Assembly (NCBI RefSeq): GCF_004912155.1
Contig: NZ_STGX01000002.1
Span: forward strand, 310,968 to 374,967
Direction of reading: 5' to 3'
DNA length: 64,000 nucleotides
Origin: Glycomyces paridis
GTDB taxonomy: Bacteria; Actinomycetota; Actinomycetes; Mycobacteriales; Micromonosporaceae
This document shows, piece by piece, positions 47,934-55,703 of the stretch. Below the pieces are notes generated by a model, which was not told the origin of the DNA, did not search any database, and saw nothing but the letters and a program-made list of their open reading frames with translations. Position 1 is the stretch's first letter. Every line of letters begins with the position of its first letter. The position numbers and the translations under genes were made by a program.

Positions 47934-48636
47934 GCAGTCCGCACTCGGTCTTGTCGAAGGCGGCCCAGCGGCCGGCGCGCGGGTCCTCGCCCGGGGCGGT
48001 GCGCCGGGTGCAGGGCCAGCAGCCGATGGAGCGGAAGCCGTCCTTGAGCAGGGGGTTGACCGGGATGTTGTGGCGTTCGATGTACGCCTCCTGGTCGGCC
48101 TCGGTCCACCGGGCGATCGGGGAGACCTTGACCTTGCGGCGGGAGAGGTCGAAGTCGACCACGCGCGTGTTGGCGCGGGACGGGCCCTCGTCCCGGCGCA
48201 GGCCGGTGGCCCAGCCGTCGTAGTCGGCCAGGGCCCGGTTGAGCGGGAGGACCTTGCGCAGCGAGCAGCACTCGTCGGGGGCGCGCGAGAACAGGCGGGG
48301 CCCGAACTCGGCGTCCTGGGACAGCACCGACTGGTCGGGCTGGATCGAGCGGACGTTGACGTTCATCGTGGAGGCGACGAAGTCGCGGACCTGAAGGGTC
48401 TCGGGGAAGTGCAGACCGGTGTCGAGGAAGACGACGTCGATGCCGGGGGCGACCTCGCTGGCGAGGTGGACCACGGCGGCGTCGGCCATCGACGAGGTCA
48501 CGCAGAAGCGCGTTCCGAACTCGCCGACCGCCCATTCGAGGATCTCGTGGGCCGTGGCGTCTTCCAGGCGCTTCCCCGCTTCCATAGCGAGGTCACGGAG
48601 TTCGAAGGGGTCTCTCTGGTTCCCTGTGCTGCTCAT
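47926..48636 (-). CDS. cysH: Adenylyl-sulfate (APS/PAPS) reductase
   Basis: A 236-residue reductase. CVTSSMADAAVVHLA is the nucleotide loop region. The paired cysteines in DECCSLRKV and CWPC in RSIGCWPCTRR mark the iron-sulfur type that uses APS, and the C-terminal KTECGLHV holds the catalytic cysteine. It converts activated sulfate to sulfite, the substrate of the sulfite reductase two genes upstream. ATG 48636 has CGGAG upstream. Confidence 0.94.
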   Translation of the reverse strand: MSSTGNQRDPFELRDLAMEAGKRLEDATAHEILEWAVGEFGTRFCVTSSMADAAVVHLASEVAPGIDVVFLDTGLHFPETLQVRDFVASTMNVNVRSIQPDQSVLSQDAEFGPRLFSRAPDECCSLRKVLPLNRALADYDGWATGLRRDEGPSRANTRVVDFDLSRRKVKVSPIARWTEADQEAYIERHNIPVNPLLKDGFRSIGCWPCTRRTAPGEDPRAGRWAAFDKTECGLHV

Positions 48637-48661
48637 GCTGCTTCACTCCGATCGGGGTACT

Positions 48662-48868
48662 TCAATCCGTGGGGGGCGCCGGGTACTGGGGGGCGGCGGC
48701 CATCCCGTGGTATTTGACGGCGAAGACGCGGGTGCAGTCCGCGCAGTGCCATCCGCCCTTAATCTCGACGTCGCTGTCGAGACCAGTGCTGTCGAGTTCG
48801 GGCGCATAGGGTCTGAGGTCCTCACCGCCGCAGTAGGGGCAGTGATACGGAACGACGCGGGCGGTCAC
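48662..48868 (-). CDS. Small zinc-ribbon protein in the sulfur assimilation operon
   Basis: A 68-residue protein with two Cys pairs (HCPYCGG and HCADC), a probable zinc ribbon. GTG 48868 overlaps the sulfite reductase stop (GTGA), and cysH follows 25 bases on, so it is an integral operon member. A similar small gene lies at this place in Streptomyces sulfur clusters, as I recall. It may help cofactor delivery or regulate the operon; the role is unknown. Confidence 0.8.
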   Translation of the reverse strand: MTARVVPYHCPYCGGEDLRPYAPELDSTGLDSDVEIKGGWHCADCTRVFAVKYHGMAAAPQYPAPPTD

Positions 48869-50538
48869 TGGAATTCCGCTTCGTCGGCCCGGTGGACCCA
48901 GTGGGCGAAGGTCTCGCCCTCCGACCTGCCGTCGAGGTAGCGGCGGGTGAGGCGTTCCACATAGTCGCCGAGGTCGGCCGAGGCGACCTTGAGGCCGCGG
49001 GACTTGCGTCCGAGGCTCGCTTCGGCGGCGTGGCCGCCGCCGAGGTGGACCTGGAAGCCCTCGACCTGCTCGCCGTCGACGGTGACGAGCTGTCCCTTGA
49101 GGCCGATGTCCGCGGTCTGGGTGCGGGCGCAGGCGTTGGGGCAGCCGTTGACGTGGATGGAGATGGGCGTGTCGAGTTCGGGGACGCGCTTCTCCAGTTC
49201 GGCGACGAGGTCGCGGGTGCGGTCCTTGGTGTCGACGATGGCGAGCTTGCAGAACTGGATGCCGGTGCAGGCCATGGCGGAGCGGCGCCAGGGCGAGGGG
49301 TCGGCCTCGAGGCCGACGGCCTTGAGGTCGGCGACGGCCTCGTCCACGCGGTCCTCGGGGACGTCCAGGAGCAGGAGCTTCTGGAGGGCGGTGGTGCGCA
49401 CGCGGTCGGAGCCGTACTTCTCGGCGATGTCGGCGAGCTGGTCGAGGAGGGTGCCGGAGACGCGGCCGGCGACGGGGGCGACGCCGATGAAGTAGTTGCC
49501 GTCGCTCTGGCGGTGGACGCCGACGTGGTCGAGGAGCTTCTCGGGGACCTGCGGGGCGTCGAGGTCGGGGAGCTTGCGGCCGAGGTAGGCCTCGGATTCG
49601 AGGACCTCGCGGAACTTCTCGGCGCCCCAGTCCTTGACGAGGAACTTCAGGCGGGCGCGGGTGCGCAGGCGCCGGTAGCCCCAGTCGCGGAAGATGCGGA
49701 CGACGCCGAGCCAGACGTCGACGACGTCCTCCTGGGCGACCCAGACGCCGAGGCGCTGGGCGAACATCGGGTTGGTGGAGAGGCCGCCGCCGACCCACAG
49801 GTCGAAGCCGGGGCCGTGCTCGGGGTGGTGGGCGCCGACGAGGGAGATGTCGTTGATCTCCCAGGGGTTGTCGGGGAGCCAGCCGATGGAGGACTTGAAC
49901 TTGCGGGGCAGGTTCGAGAGTGAGCGGTCGCCGATGAAGCTGTCGTGGATCTGCTTGATCTGCGGCGTGGCGTCGATGGCCTCGTCGGTGTGGACCCCGG
50001 CGACGGGCGAGCCGAGGATGACGCGCGGGCAGTCGCCGCAGGCCTCCTGGGTGTCGAGGCCGACCGCTTCGAGGCGGCGCCAGATCTCGGGGACGTCGCG
50101 CACGTCGATCCAGTGGTACTGGATGTTCTGGCGGTCGGTGACGTCGGCGGTGTCGCGGCCGAACTCCTTGGAGATGCCGGCGACGGTGCGCAGTTGGGCG
50201 ACCGAGAGCTGGCCGCCGTCCATGCGCACGCGCATCATGAAGTAGCGGTCGTCGAGCTCCTCCTCTTCGAGGACGCCGGTCTTGCCGCCGGCGATGCCGG
50301 GCTTGCGCTGCGTGTACAGGCCCCACCAGCGGAAGCGTCCGCGCAGGTCGGCGGGGTCGATGGAGTCGAAGCCGCCGTGGGCGTAGATGCCCTCGATGCG
50401 CTGCCGCACGTTGAGCGGGTTGTCGTCCTTTTTGGACTGCTCGTTCTTGTTGAGCGGCTCCCGGTGGCCCATGGCCCACTGGCCTTGGCCCTTCGGGCGG
50501 GACGGTTTGCGCGTTGGCGTTGGCACAGTACTCCTCAT
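48865..50538 (-). CDS. sirA: Ferredoxin-dependent sulfite/nitrite reductase (SirA/CysI-like)
   Basis: A 557-residue single-chain siroheme reductase. CTGIQFCK (C-x5-C) and NGCPNACAR (C-x3-C) bind the [4Fe-4S]-siroheme centre. GLYTQRKPG and ACGDCPR contain the Tyr and Cys that are cross-linked in the mycobacterial enzyme. NirB already serves nitrite, and this gene sits with cysH, so sulfite is the likely substrate. I use ATG 50538; GTG 50547 is possible and neither has a clear ribosome binding site. A leader peptide precedes it. Confidence 0.92.
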   Translation of the reverse strand: MRSTVPTPTRKPSRPKGQGQWAMGHREPLNKNEQSKKDDNPLNVRQRIEGIYAHGGFDSIDPADLRGRFRWWGLYTQRKPGIAGGKTGVLEEEELDDRYFMMRVRMDGGQLSVAQLRTVAGISKEFGRDTADVTDRQNIQYHWIDVRDVPEIWRRLEAVGLDTQEACGDCPRVILGSPVAGVHTDEAIDATPQIKQIHDSFIGDRSLSNLPRKFKSSIGWLPDNPWEINDISLVGAHHPEHGPGFDLWVGGGLSTNPMFAQRLGVWVAQEDVVDVWLGVVRIFRDWGYRRLRTRARLKFLVKDWGAEKFREVLESEAYLGRKLPDLDAPQVPEKLLDHVGVHRQSDGNYFIGVAPVAGRVSGTLLDQLADIAEKYGSDRVRTTALQKLLLLDVPEDRVDEAVADLKAVGLEADPSPWRRSAMACTGIQFCKLAIVDTKDRTRDLVAELEKRVPELDTPISIHVNGCPNACARTQTADIGLKGQLVTVDGEQVEGFQVHLGGGHAAEASLGRKSRGLKVASADLGDYVERLTRRYLDGRSEGETFAHWVHRADEAEFQ

Positions 50539-50586
50539 GGCGGACACGGGTGTGGCATGGTTCGTCGGCGGAGACGCCGGAAGGAT

Positions 50587-50676
50587 TTAAGCGCACATCA
50601 GACACGCGGCGCTGAACACACGGCAGAAGTCGACGTGGCGGCGTGCCACCAGTCGGAGCCCGTGTGCGCGAGACAT
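50587..50676 (-). CDS. Short cysteine-containing leader peptide before the sulfate reduction operon
   Basis: A 29-codon ORF (ATG 50676, TAA 50589-50587) reads MSRAHGLRLV then ARRHVDFCRVFSAACLMCA. The RRHVDxCRvxSAxC pattern matches the short actinobacterial leader peptides found before sulfur genes. Three cysteine codons lie in the last twelve. CATGCT (50689-50684), seven bases before the ATG, could be the -10 of a leaderless mRNA. It likely senses cysteine supply through ribosome stalling and controls sirA. Confidence 0.75.
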   Translation of the reverse strand: MSRAHGLRLVARRHVDFCRVFSAACLMCA

Positions 50677-50751
50677 GTGGGCAAGCATGACACACATTCC
50701 CGCCATGCGCACCGGCCGTCCCGCTCCATGGACAAGCAGGTCACAGCCCGA

Positions 50752-50779
50752 AGGCCGGACCCCGCGCGGGGTCCGGCCT
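50752..50779. terminator. Terminator after the LPXTG gene
   Basis: AGGCCGGACCCC and GGGGTCCGGCCT form a perfect 12-bp stem with a GCGC loop. Confidence 0.82.
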
Positions 50780-50799
50780 CCAGGTGCGCGCCGATCGGG

Positions 50800-52230
50800 T
50801 CAGGCCCGGCGCCTGCGGGTCGTCGCCAGGACGACGACGCCGAGTGCTAGCGCGCCGACGCCGACGCCGACCGCCATGAGCAGGCGGGTGCCGGTGAGCG
50901 GCAGGCCGCCGCCGCCGTCCGGGGAGGTCGCCTCGCCGGTGGTCGGGGCGGTTCCGGTGGTGGGCCCGCCGCTGGTCGGGACGGCGGTGGTGGGGGCGTC
51001 CGTCGTGGGCCCGTCGGTGGTCGGCCCATCAGTGGTCGGGCCGTCGGTCGTCGGACCGTCCGTGGTCGGCTCGTCCGTGGTCGGGCCGTCCGAGGTCGGG
51101 GCGTCGGTGGTCGGCTCGTCCGTCGTTGGCTCGTCCGAGGTCGGGGCGTCGGTGGTGTCGGTCGGGTCGACGTCCTCGCATTCGGGGAGGTCGCCGTTGA
51201 ACGGGTAGTTGTGGATCTCCTGGCCGGAGCCGGGGAGGGTGCTGGAGCCGTGGACGAGGTTCCCGGTGAGGAACATGCGGCCGTTGGTGCCGGACATGCT
51301 CAGGGTCGTGGTGCTCGCCTGGGAGCCGGCGAGGACCGAGCCCTGGAGCTGGGTCGTGCCCTGGAGGTTGACCGTGGTCGCTTCGGGGAAGTTCCAGAGG
51401 AGGCGGTCGCGGATCGACTCCTGCGGGGTGTTGTTGAGGTTGAGCGTGACGGTGTCGCCGTAGAGGTTGACCAGGACGGTGGCGCCCGCAGGGATGTTCT
51501 CGAAGACGACGGACTGCATGCCGCCGCCCGCGCCCGTGAGGCCGCCGTCGACCGCGAAGACCTGGAGCGCCGAGGAACCGTCGCCGGTGAACACGGTCTG
51601 GAAGCCCTGGTTGTCGACCGTGCCGGTGGTGGCGCGGCGGGTCGCGTCCTCGGGGTAGGCGTAGCACAGGCTCGCTTCGGTGAGCTCGTCGCGCAGGCCC
51701 GCGTACTCGTCGACCGCGGCCGAGTCGATGACGGCGGTGGGGATGACCTCGCCGGTGGCGGTTCCCGCCACGCGCACGACGCCGGACTCCGCGCCCTCCT
51801 CGGCGAGGAGGCGCTGCTCGGTGGCGATCGTCAGGCTCCCGCCGACCTGCATGTAGTCGGAGCCGGTGGGCGGGGGCACGCGGGAGCCGACGCCCGCGAT
51901 GCCGACGTTGTAGACCGCCGAGCCGGAGGTCTTGTTCTGGTCGAAGTCGCCGAGGACGACGTTGCGGCCCTCCGACTCGGCGGCCGAGCCGGTCACGCTG
52001 AAGTCGCCGCCGACGAAGACGTTGACCGAGTCGTCGTACCCGGCGATCGGGCCGCTGCCGTTGTCGGGGAACGGGTCGGGGCAGTCGGGCCCGCCGCAGG
52101 GGCCCAGCCCGCCCGGCAGGGTCGCGGCGAGCGCCTCGACGCTGGAGAGCGCGAACGCGGCCACGGCGACGGCCGCCGAGGCGGCCAGCACCACCGACGT
52201 CCTGGCGCGGAGACGGGACTTGGCGGGCAT
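50800..52230 (-). CDS. LPXTG-anchored surface protein, choice-of-anchor A domain
   Basis: A 476-residue exported protein. A Sec signal (about residues 1-36) is followed by a choice-of-anchor A/collagen-binding-like domain at ~55-345 (NVFVGGDFSVTGSAAE, VNLYGDTVTLNLNN, GSVLAGSQA, TGNLVHGSSTLPGSG). A stalk of PTTDGPTTDEPTSD repeats covers ~355-435. The C-terminus has the sortase motif LPLTGT, a membrane helix and RRRR. The stalk repeats are 15-base units and may vary in number. It is presumably linked to peptidoglycan and mediates adhesion or aerial growth contacts; the ligand is unknown. Confidence 0.85.
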   Translation of the reverse strand: MPAKSRLRARTSVVLAASAAVAVAAFALSSVEALAATLPGGLGPCGGPDCPDPFPDNGSGPIAGYDDSVNVFVGGDFSVTGSAAESEGRNVVLGDFDQNKTSGSAVYNVGIAGVGSRVPPPTGSDYMQVGGSLTIATEQRLLAEEGAESGVVRVAGTATGEVIPTAVIDSAAVDEYAGLRDELTEASLCYAYPEDATRRATTGTVDNQGFQTVFTGDGSSALQVFAVDGGLTGAGGGMQSVVFENIPAGATVLVNLYGDTVTLNLNNTPQESIRDRLLWNFPEATTVNLQGTTQLQGSVLAGSQASTTTLSMSGTNGRMFLTGNLVHGSSTLPGSGQEIHNYPFNGDLPECEDVDPTDTTDAPTSDEPTTDEPTTDAPTSDGPTTDEPTTDGPTTDGPTTDGPTTDGPTTDAPTTAVPTSGGPTTGTAPTTGEATSPDGGGGLPLTGTRLLMAVGVGVGALALGVVVLATTRRRRA

Positions 52231-52327
52231 GGGCTTCCTCCGAGGACGGGCCGGCGACGGCGTCGGTCCTCTTCATAGCAGCGCCGCGACCGTCCTCATC
52301 GGATTTCGGCCGAAACGGCCGCGTCCG

Positions 52328-53806
52328 CTACTGGAGCGCGAAGTCCACGACCGCCTCGGTGCCGCCCTCGGCGCGCGGGCGCATGTCGATCGTGCCGCGC
52401 AGCTCCCCGGTGACGAGCGTGTGCACGATCTGGAGGCCCAGGCGGGTGGAGTCGGCGATGCGGAAGCCCTCCGGCAGGCCCTTGCCGTGGTCGGTGACGG
52501 TGACGCGGAAGCGGTCGCCGTCGCGCGCCACGCCGAGGACGACCTCGCCCTCCTGCCCGGGCGGGTAGGCGTGCTCGACGGCGTTCTGGAGCAGTTCGTT
52601 GACGACCATGACCAGCGGGGTCGCGTACTCGCTGGGGAGGACCCCGAAGGTGCCCTCGCGCCGCAGCGTCACCTTCGACTCGGCGACGGAGACCTCGACG
52701 GCCATCGAGGCGACGCGGTCGACGATCTGGTCGAAGCCCACCGACTCGTCGGAGGACTGCGCGAGCGTCTCGTGGACCAGGGCGATCGAGGCGACGCGGC
52801 GCACCGACTCCTCCAGCGAGACGCGCGCCTGCGGTGAGCCGACCCGGCGGGCCTGGAGGCGCAGGAGTGCGGCGACGGTCTGGAGGTTGTTCTTGACGCG
52901 GTGGTGGATCTCGCGGATCGTGGCGTCCTTGGTGACCAGTTCGCGGTCGAGGCGGCGGACCTCGGTGATGTCGCGGACGAGGACGAGCGCGCCGGCGGCC
53001 TTGCCGCCCGGGCGCAGCGGCAGAGCCCGCATGAGGACCGTGGCGCCCTTGGCCTCGATCTCCTTGCGGCGCGGGGTGCCCCCGGCGAGCGCGTCGGCGA
53101 TGCGGCGGGCTGCGTCGGCGCCGACCTCGGGGCTGGAGGGAAGGCTGCGGGTGAGCTCGGCGAGGTCGCGGTCCCGCAGGTGGCCGGTGACGCCCATGCG
53201 CCGGTAGGCCGAGAGCGCGTTCGGGGAGGCGTAGCGGACGAGGCCGTCGCCGCCGATGCGCACGAGGCCGTCGCCGATGCGCGGCGCCGTGGTCGGCTCG
53301 CCGGGCAGCAGCGGGGGCGGGAAGCCGCCGTCAGTGAGCATCTGCACCAGGTAGTCGGCGGTCTTGAGGTAGTTGATCTCCAGGTGGGAGGGGCTGCGGG
53401 TGTCCGAGAGGTTGGTGTCGCGGGCGGCGACGGCGATGACCTCGCGGCGGTCGCGGCGGCGCACGGGGATCGCCTCGTGGCGGGCGGCGACGTCGCCGCG
53501 CCAGACCGGGTCGCCCTCGCGGAAGATGCGGCCCTCGGTGAAGGCCACGTTGAGGTGCTGGGCGTCGTCGCCTTCGAGGATGCGCCCGACCTGGTCCTCC
53601 TCGTACGCGGTGGGGCCGGTGGTGGGCCGCACCTGGGCGAGGCACACGAAGCGCCCCGGGCGGTCCTTGACGGCGCCCCAGAGGAGGAAGTCGGCGAAGG
53701 AGAGGTCGGCGAGGAGCTGCCATTCGGCGACCAGGCGCTGGAGGTGCGCCGCGGAGTTGGAGGTCAGGTCGGTGTGGGCGCTGACGACGTCACGGAGTGT
53801 GGACAC
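52328..53806 (-). CDS. pdtaS: Cytosolic sensor histidine kinase, PdtaS type
   Basis: A 492-residue kinase with no membrane helices. An N-terminal GAF-like domain (about residues 1-150), a PAS domain (~180-285) and a HisKA_2-type kinase follow. EIHHRVKNNLQTVAALLRLQ holds the phosphorylated His near residue 306, NELLQNAVEHA is the N box, DHGKGLP and LGLQIVHTL the ATP motifs. The layout is that of PdtaS, which acts on the RNA-binding antiterminator PdtaR; no PdtaR gene is in the window. Start GTG 53806. Confidence 0.9.
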   Translation of the reverse strand: MSTLRDVVSAHTDLTSNSAAHLQRLVAEWQLLADLSFADFLLWGAVKDRPGRFVCLAQVRPTTGPTAYEEDQVGRILEGDDAQHLNVAFTEGRIFREGDPVWRGDVAARHEAIPVRRRDRREVIAVAARDTNLSDTRSPSHLEINYLKTADYLVQMLTDGGFPPPLLPGEPTTAPRIGDGLVRIGGDGLVRYASPNALSAYRRMGVTGHLRDRDLAELTRSLPSSPEVGADAARRIADALAGGTPRRKEIEAKGATVLMRALPLRPGGKAAGALVLVRDITEVRRLDRELVTKDATIREIHHRVKNNLQTVAALLRLQARRVGSPQARVSLEESVRRVASIALVHETLAQSSDESVGFDQIVDRVASMAVEVSVAESKVTLRREGTFGVLPSEYATPLVMVVNELLQNAVEHAYPPGQEGEVVLGVARDGDRFRVTVTDHGKGLPEGFRIADSTRLGLQIVHTLVTGELRGTIDMRPRAEGGTEAVVDFALQ

Positions 53807-53863
53807 CCGGACAATGGTAGCGGCGGTTTCGGCGCGGGCCGGTCGGCCGCCGGAGACGGAGCC

Positions 53864-53887
53864 GCCCCGCCTCGGAGGGGGCGGGGC
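53864..53887 (-). terminator. Terminator after the DUF2469 gene
   Basis: GCCCCGCC and GGCGGGGC form an 8-bp stem with an 8-base loop downstream of the last gene of the ribosomal/secretion operon. Confidence 0.6.
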
Positions 53888-53902
53888 GTTCGCCGCGGGC
53901 TG

Positions 53903-54208
53903 CTACGACGGCATCGTGATGTCGGGCTTATCCAGTTCTTCGACGTTGACGTCCTTGAAGGTCAGGACGCGGACGTGCTTGACGAAGCGCGCCGGGCGGT
54001 ACATGTCCCAGACCCACGCGTCGGTCATCTCGACCTCGAAGTAGGTCTCGGCGTCGGCGCCCCGCACGTGGACTTCGACCGCGTTCGCCAGGTAGAACCG
54101 CCGTTCGGTCTCGACGACGTAGGTGAACTGCCGGACGATGTCCCGGTACTCCCGGTACAGCTGCAGCTCCATGTCGGTCTCGTACTTCTCGAGGTCCTCG
54201 GCGCTCAA
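53903..54208 (-). CDS. DUF2469 family protein
   Basis: A 101-residue protein of a conserved actinobacterial family. SAEDLEKYETDMELQLYREYRD is the typical start and ANAVEVHVRG and WVWDMYRPARFV follow. The start is TTG 54208 behind a strong GGAGGAG; the longer frame upstream lacks homology. It always lies next to rnhB, as here (146 bp after). Function unknown. Confidence 0.9.
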   Translation of the reverse strand: MSAEDLEKYETDMELQLYREYRDIVRQFTYVVETERRFYLANAVEVHVRGADAETYFEVEMTDAWVWDMYRPARFVKHVRVLTFKDVNVEELDKPDITMPS

Positions 54209-54354
54209 CGCTCCTCCTTCTCTGGCGGCGGTCTCAACGATAGTGCGCGGGTGCCCCGCCCCGCTCGCGGCTCTCGCGGCGAACGCTTGCGCGGTCGCTA
54301 TTTCACACCCGGTCCGCGCCGGGCGCCGCCCCGGCGGGGCGGGCGGGCCCGCGT

Positions 54355-55002
54355 TCAGGCGCGCGCGGGGGCGAACGGGGCGACGTTCGCGTAGGAGAGA
54401 CGGTGCTGCTCGCACGCCCCCCAGCGGCGCAGCGCGGCCTCGTGCGCGGCCGTGCCGTATCCCTTGTGGACAGCGAAGCCGTACTCGGGGCGCTCGCGGT
54501 CGAGCTCGACCATGATCCGGTCCCTGGTGACCTTGGCGACCACGCCCGCCGCCGCCACGCACGCGGCCGTCCGGTCGCCCTTGACGACGCCGAGGCTCCC
54601 CGGCAGCCCCGGCACCGCGAACCCGTCGGTGAGGACGAAGCCGGGCCGCTCTGGCAGGCGGGCGACGGCCACGCGCATCCCCTCCAGGTTGCACACGGCG
54701 ATGCCGCGCCGGTCGATCTCCTCGGGGCCGTACGTGACCGTGGCGATCCGCGCCCGCGAGCGCAGCAGCCTTGCGAAGACGCGCTCGCGCGCGGCCTCGG
54801 TGAGCAGCTTCGAGTCGTCGAGCTCCTCGGGCCGGGCGCTCGGCGGCAGGCTCACCGCCGCGACGACCAGCGGCCCCGCGCAGGCGCCGCGTCCGGCCTC
54901 GTCGGCCCCGGCCACCGGGCCGAGGCCGCGGCGGGCGAGCGCCGACTCCAGCGCGTACAGGTCGCCGTCGCGCCGCATCCGGGAGGGGGCCGGGCGGAGC
55001 AC
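54355..55002 (-). CDS. rnhB: Ribonuclease HII
   Basis: A 215-residue RNase HII that removes ribonucleotides from DNA. GADEAGRGACAGP holds the DE of the active site, LDDSKLL the conserved DSK block, and VLTDGFAV and GDRTAACVAAAGVVAKVTRD the later acidic residues. GTG 55002 starts three bases after the lepB stop; ATG 54978 would remove eight residues. It belongs to the rpsP-lepB operon. Confidence 0.93.
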   Translation of the reverse strand: MLRPAPSRMRRDGDLYALESALARRGLGPVAGADEAGRGACAGPLVVAAVSLPPSARPEELDDSKLLTEAARERVFARLLRSRARIATVTYGPEEIDRRGIAVCNLEGMRVAVARLPERPGFVLTDGFAVPGLPGSLGVVKGDRTAACVAAAGVVAKVTRDRIMVELDRERPEYGFAVHKGYGTAAHEAALRRWGACEQHRLSYANVAPFAPARA

Positions 55003-55004
55003 GG

Positions 55005-55703
55005 TCAGGACGGCTCGGGGACGTCGTCGTAGGTCTCGGGGATGGCGAACCAGTTGAAGTCCGAGAAGGGCCAGAACAGCACGAACGCCTTGCCGATGAC
55101 CGCGTCCACCGAGATGGTCGCGCCCTCGACGCTTCCGCCGTTGCGGATGTACCGCTCGCGCGAGTCGCCCGAGGCCGAGCGGTGGTCGCCCATGACCCAC
55201 AGGCGCCCCTCGGGGACGATCACGTCGAACGGGTCGCCCGAGGGCGGGTCCTGCTCGCCGGTCAGCGGGTTCACGTACAGGTAGGAGGTCTCGTCGAGGG
55301 GCTGGCCGTTGACGGTGATGCGGCCCTGGTCGTCGCAGCACACCACGTGGTCGCCGCCGACGGCGATGACCCGCTTGATGAACTCGTCCTCCTCCTCGAC
55401 CGAGCGCCAGTCCTTGGGGGCGGTGAAGACGATGATCTCGCCGCGCTCGGGGTCGGAGAAGTCGTGCACGAGCTTGTTGACCAGGACCCGGTCGTTGATC
55501 TGGAGGGTGGTCTCCATCGAGCCCGAGGGGATGTAATAGGTCTGGACGACCCAGGTCCGCACGACGATGGCGACCAGGATGGCCACGCCGAGCAGGATGG
55601 GCAGTTCCTTCCAGAACGATCCCTTCTTCTTGGGCTGCTGCTTTTCCGAGGATTCCTCGGCGCCTTCGCCGTCGGCGCCGGGCGCTTGCCCTTCTTCGAT
55701 CAC
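55005..55703 (-). CDS. lepB: Signal peptidase I, second copy
   Basis: A 232-residue type I signal peptidase. A charged N-terminus (KQQPKKKG) precedes one helix at ~34-50. YYIPSGSMETT holds the nucleophile Ser, FIKRVIAVGGD the Lys general base and VMGDHRSASGDSR the final box. It cleaves Sec and Tat signal peptides outside the membrane. Its GTG start overlaps the stop of the larger lepB (GTGA), so the two are coupled paralogues. Confidence 0.95.
   Translation of the reverse strand: MIEEGQAPGADGEGAEESSEKQQPKKKGSFWKELPILLGVAILVAIVVRTWVVQTYYIPSGSMETTLQINDRVLVNKLVHDFSDPERGEIIVFTAPKDWRSVEEEDEFIKRVIAVGGDHVVCCDDQGRITVNGQPLDETSYLYVNPLTGEQDPPSGDPFDVIVPEGRLWVMGDHRSASGDSRERYIRNGGSVEGATISVDAVIGKAFVLFWPFSDFNWFAIPETYDDVPEPS

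Noticed and set aside
50980-51150. Tandem short repeats as a possible CRISPR array
   Set aside because: They are in-frame 15-base codon repeats of the LPXTG stalk without unique spacers.
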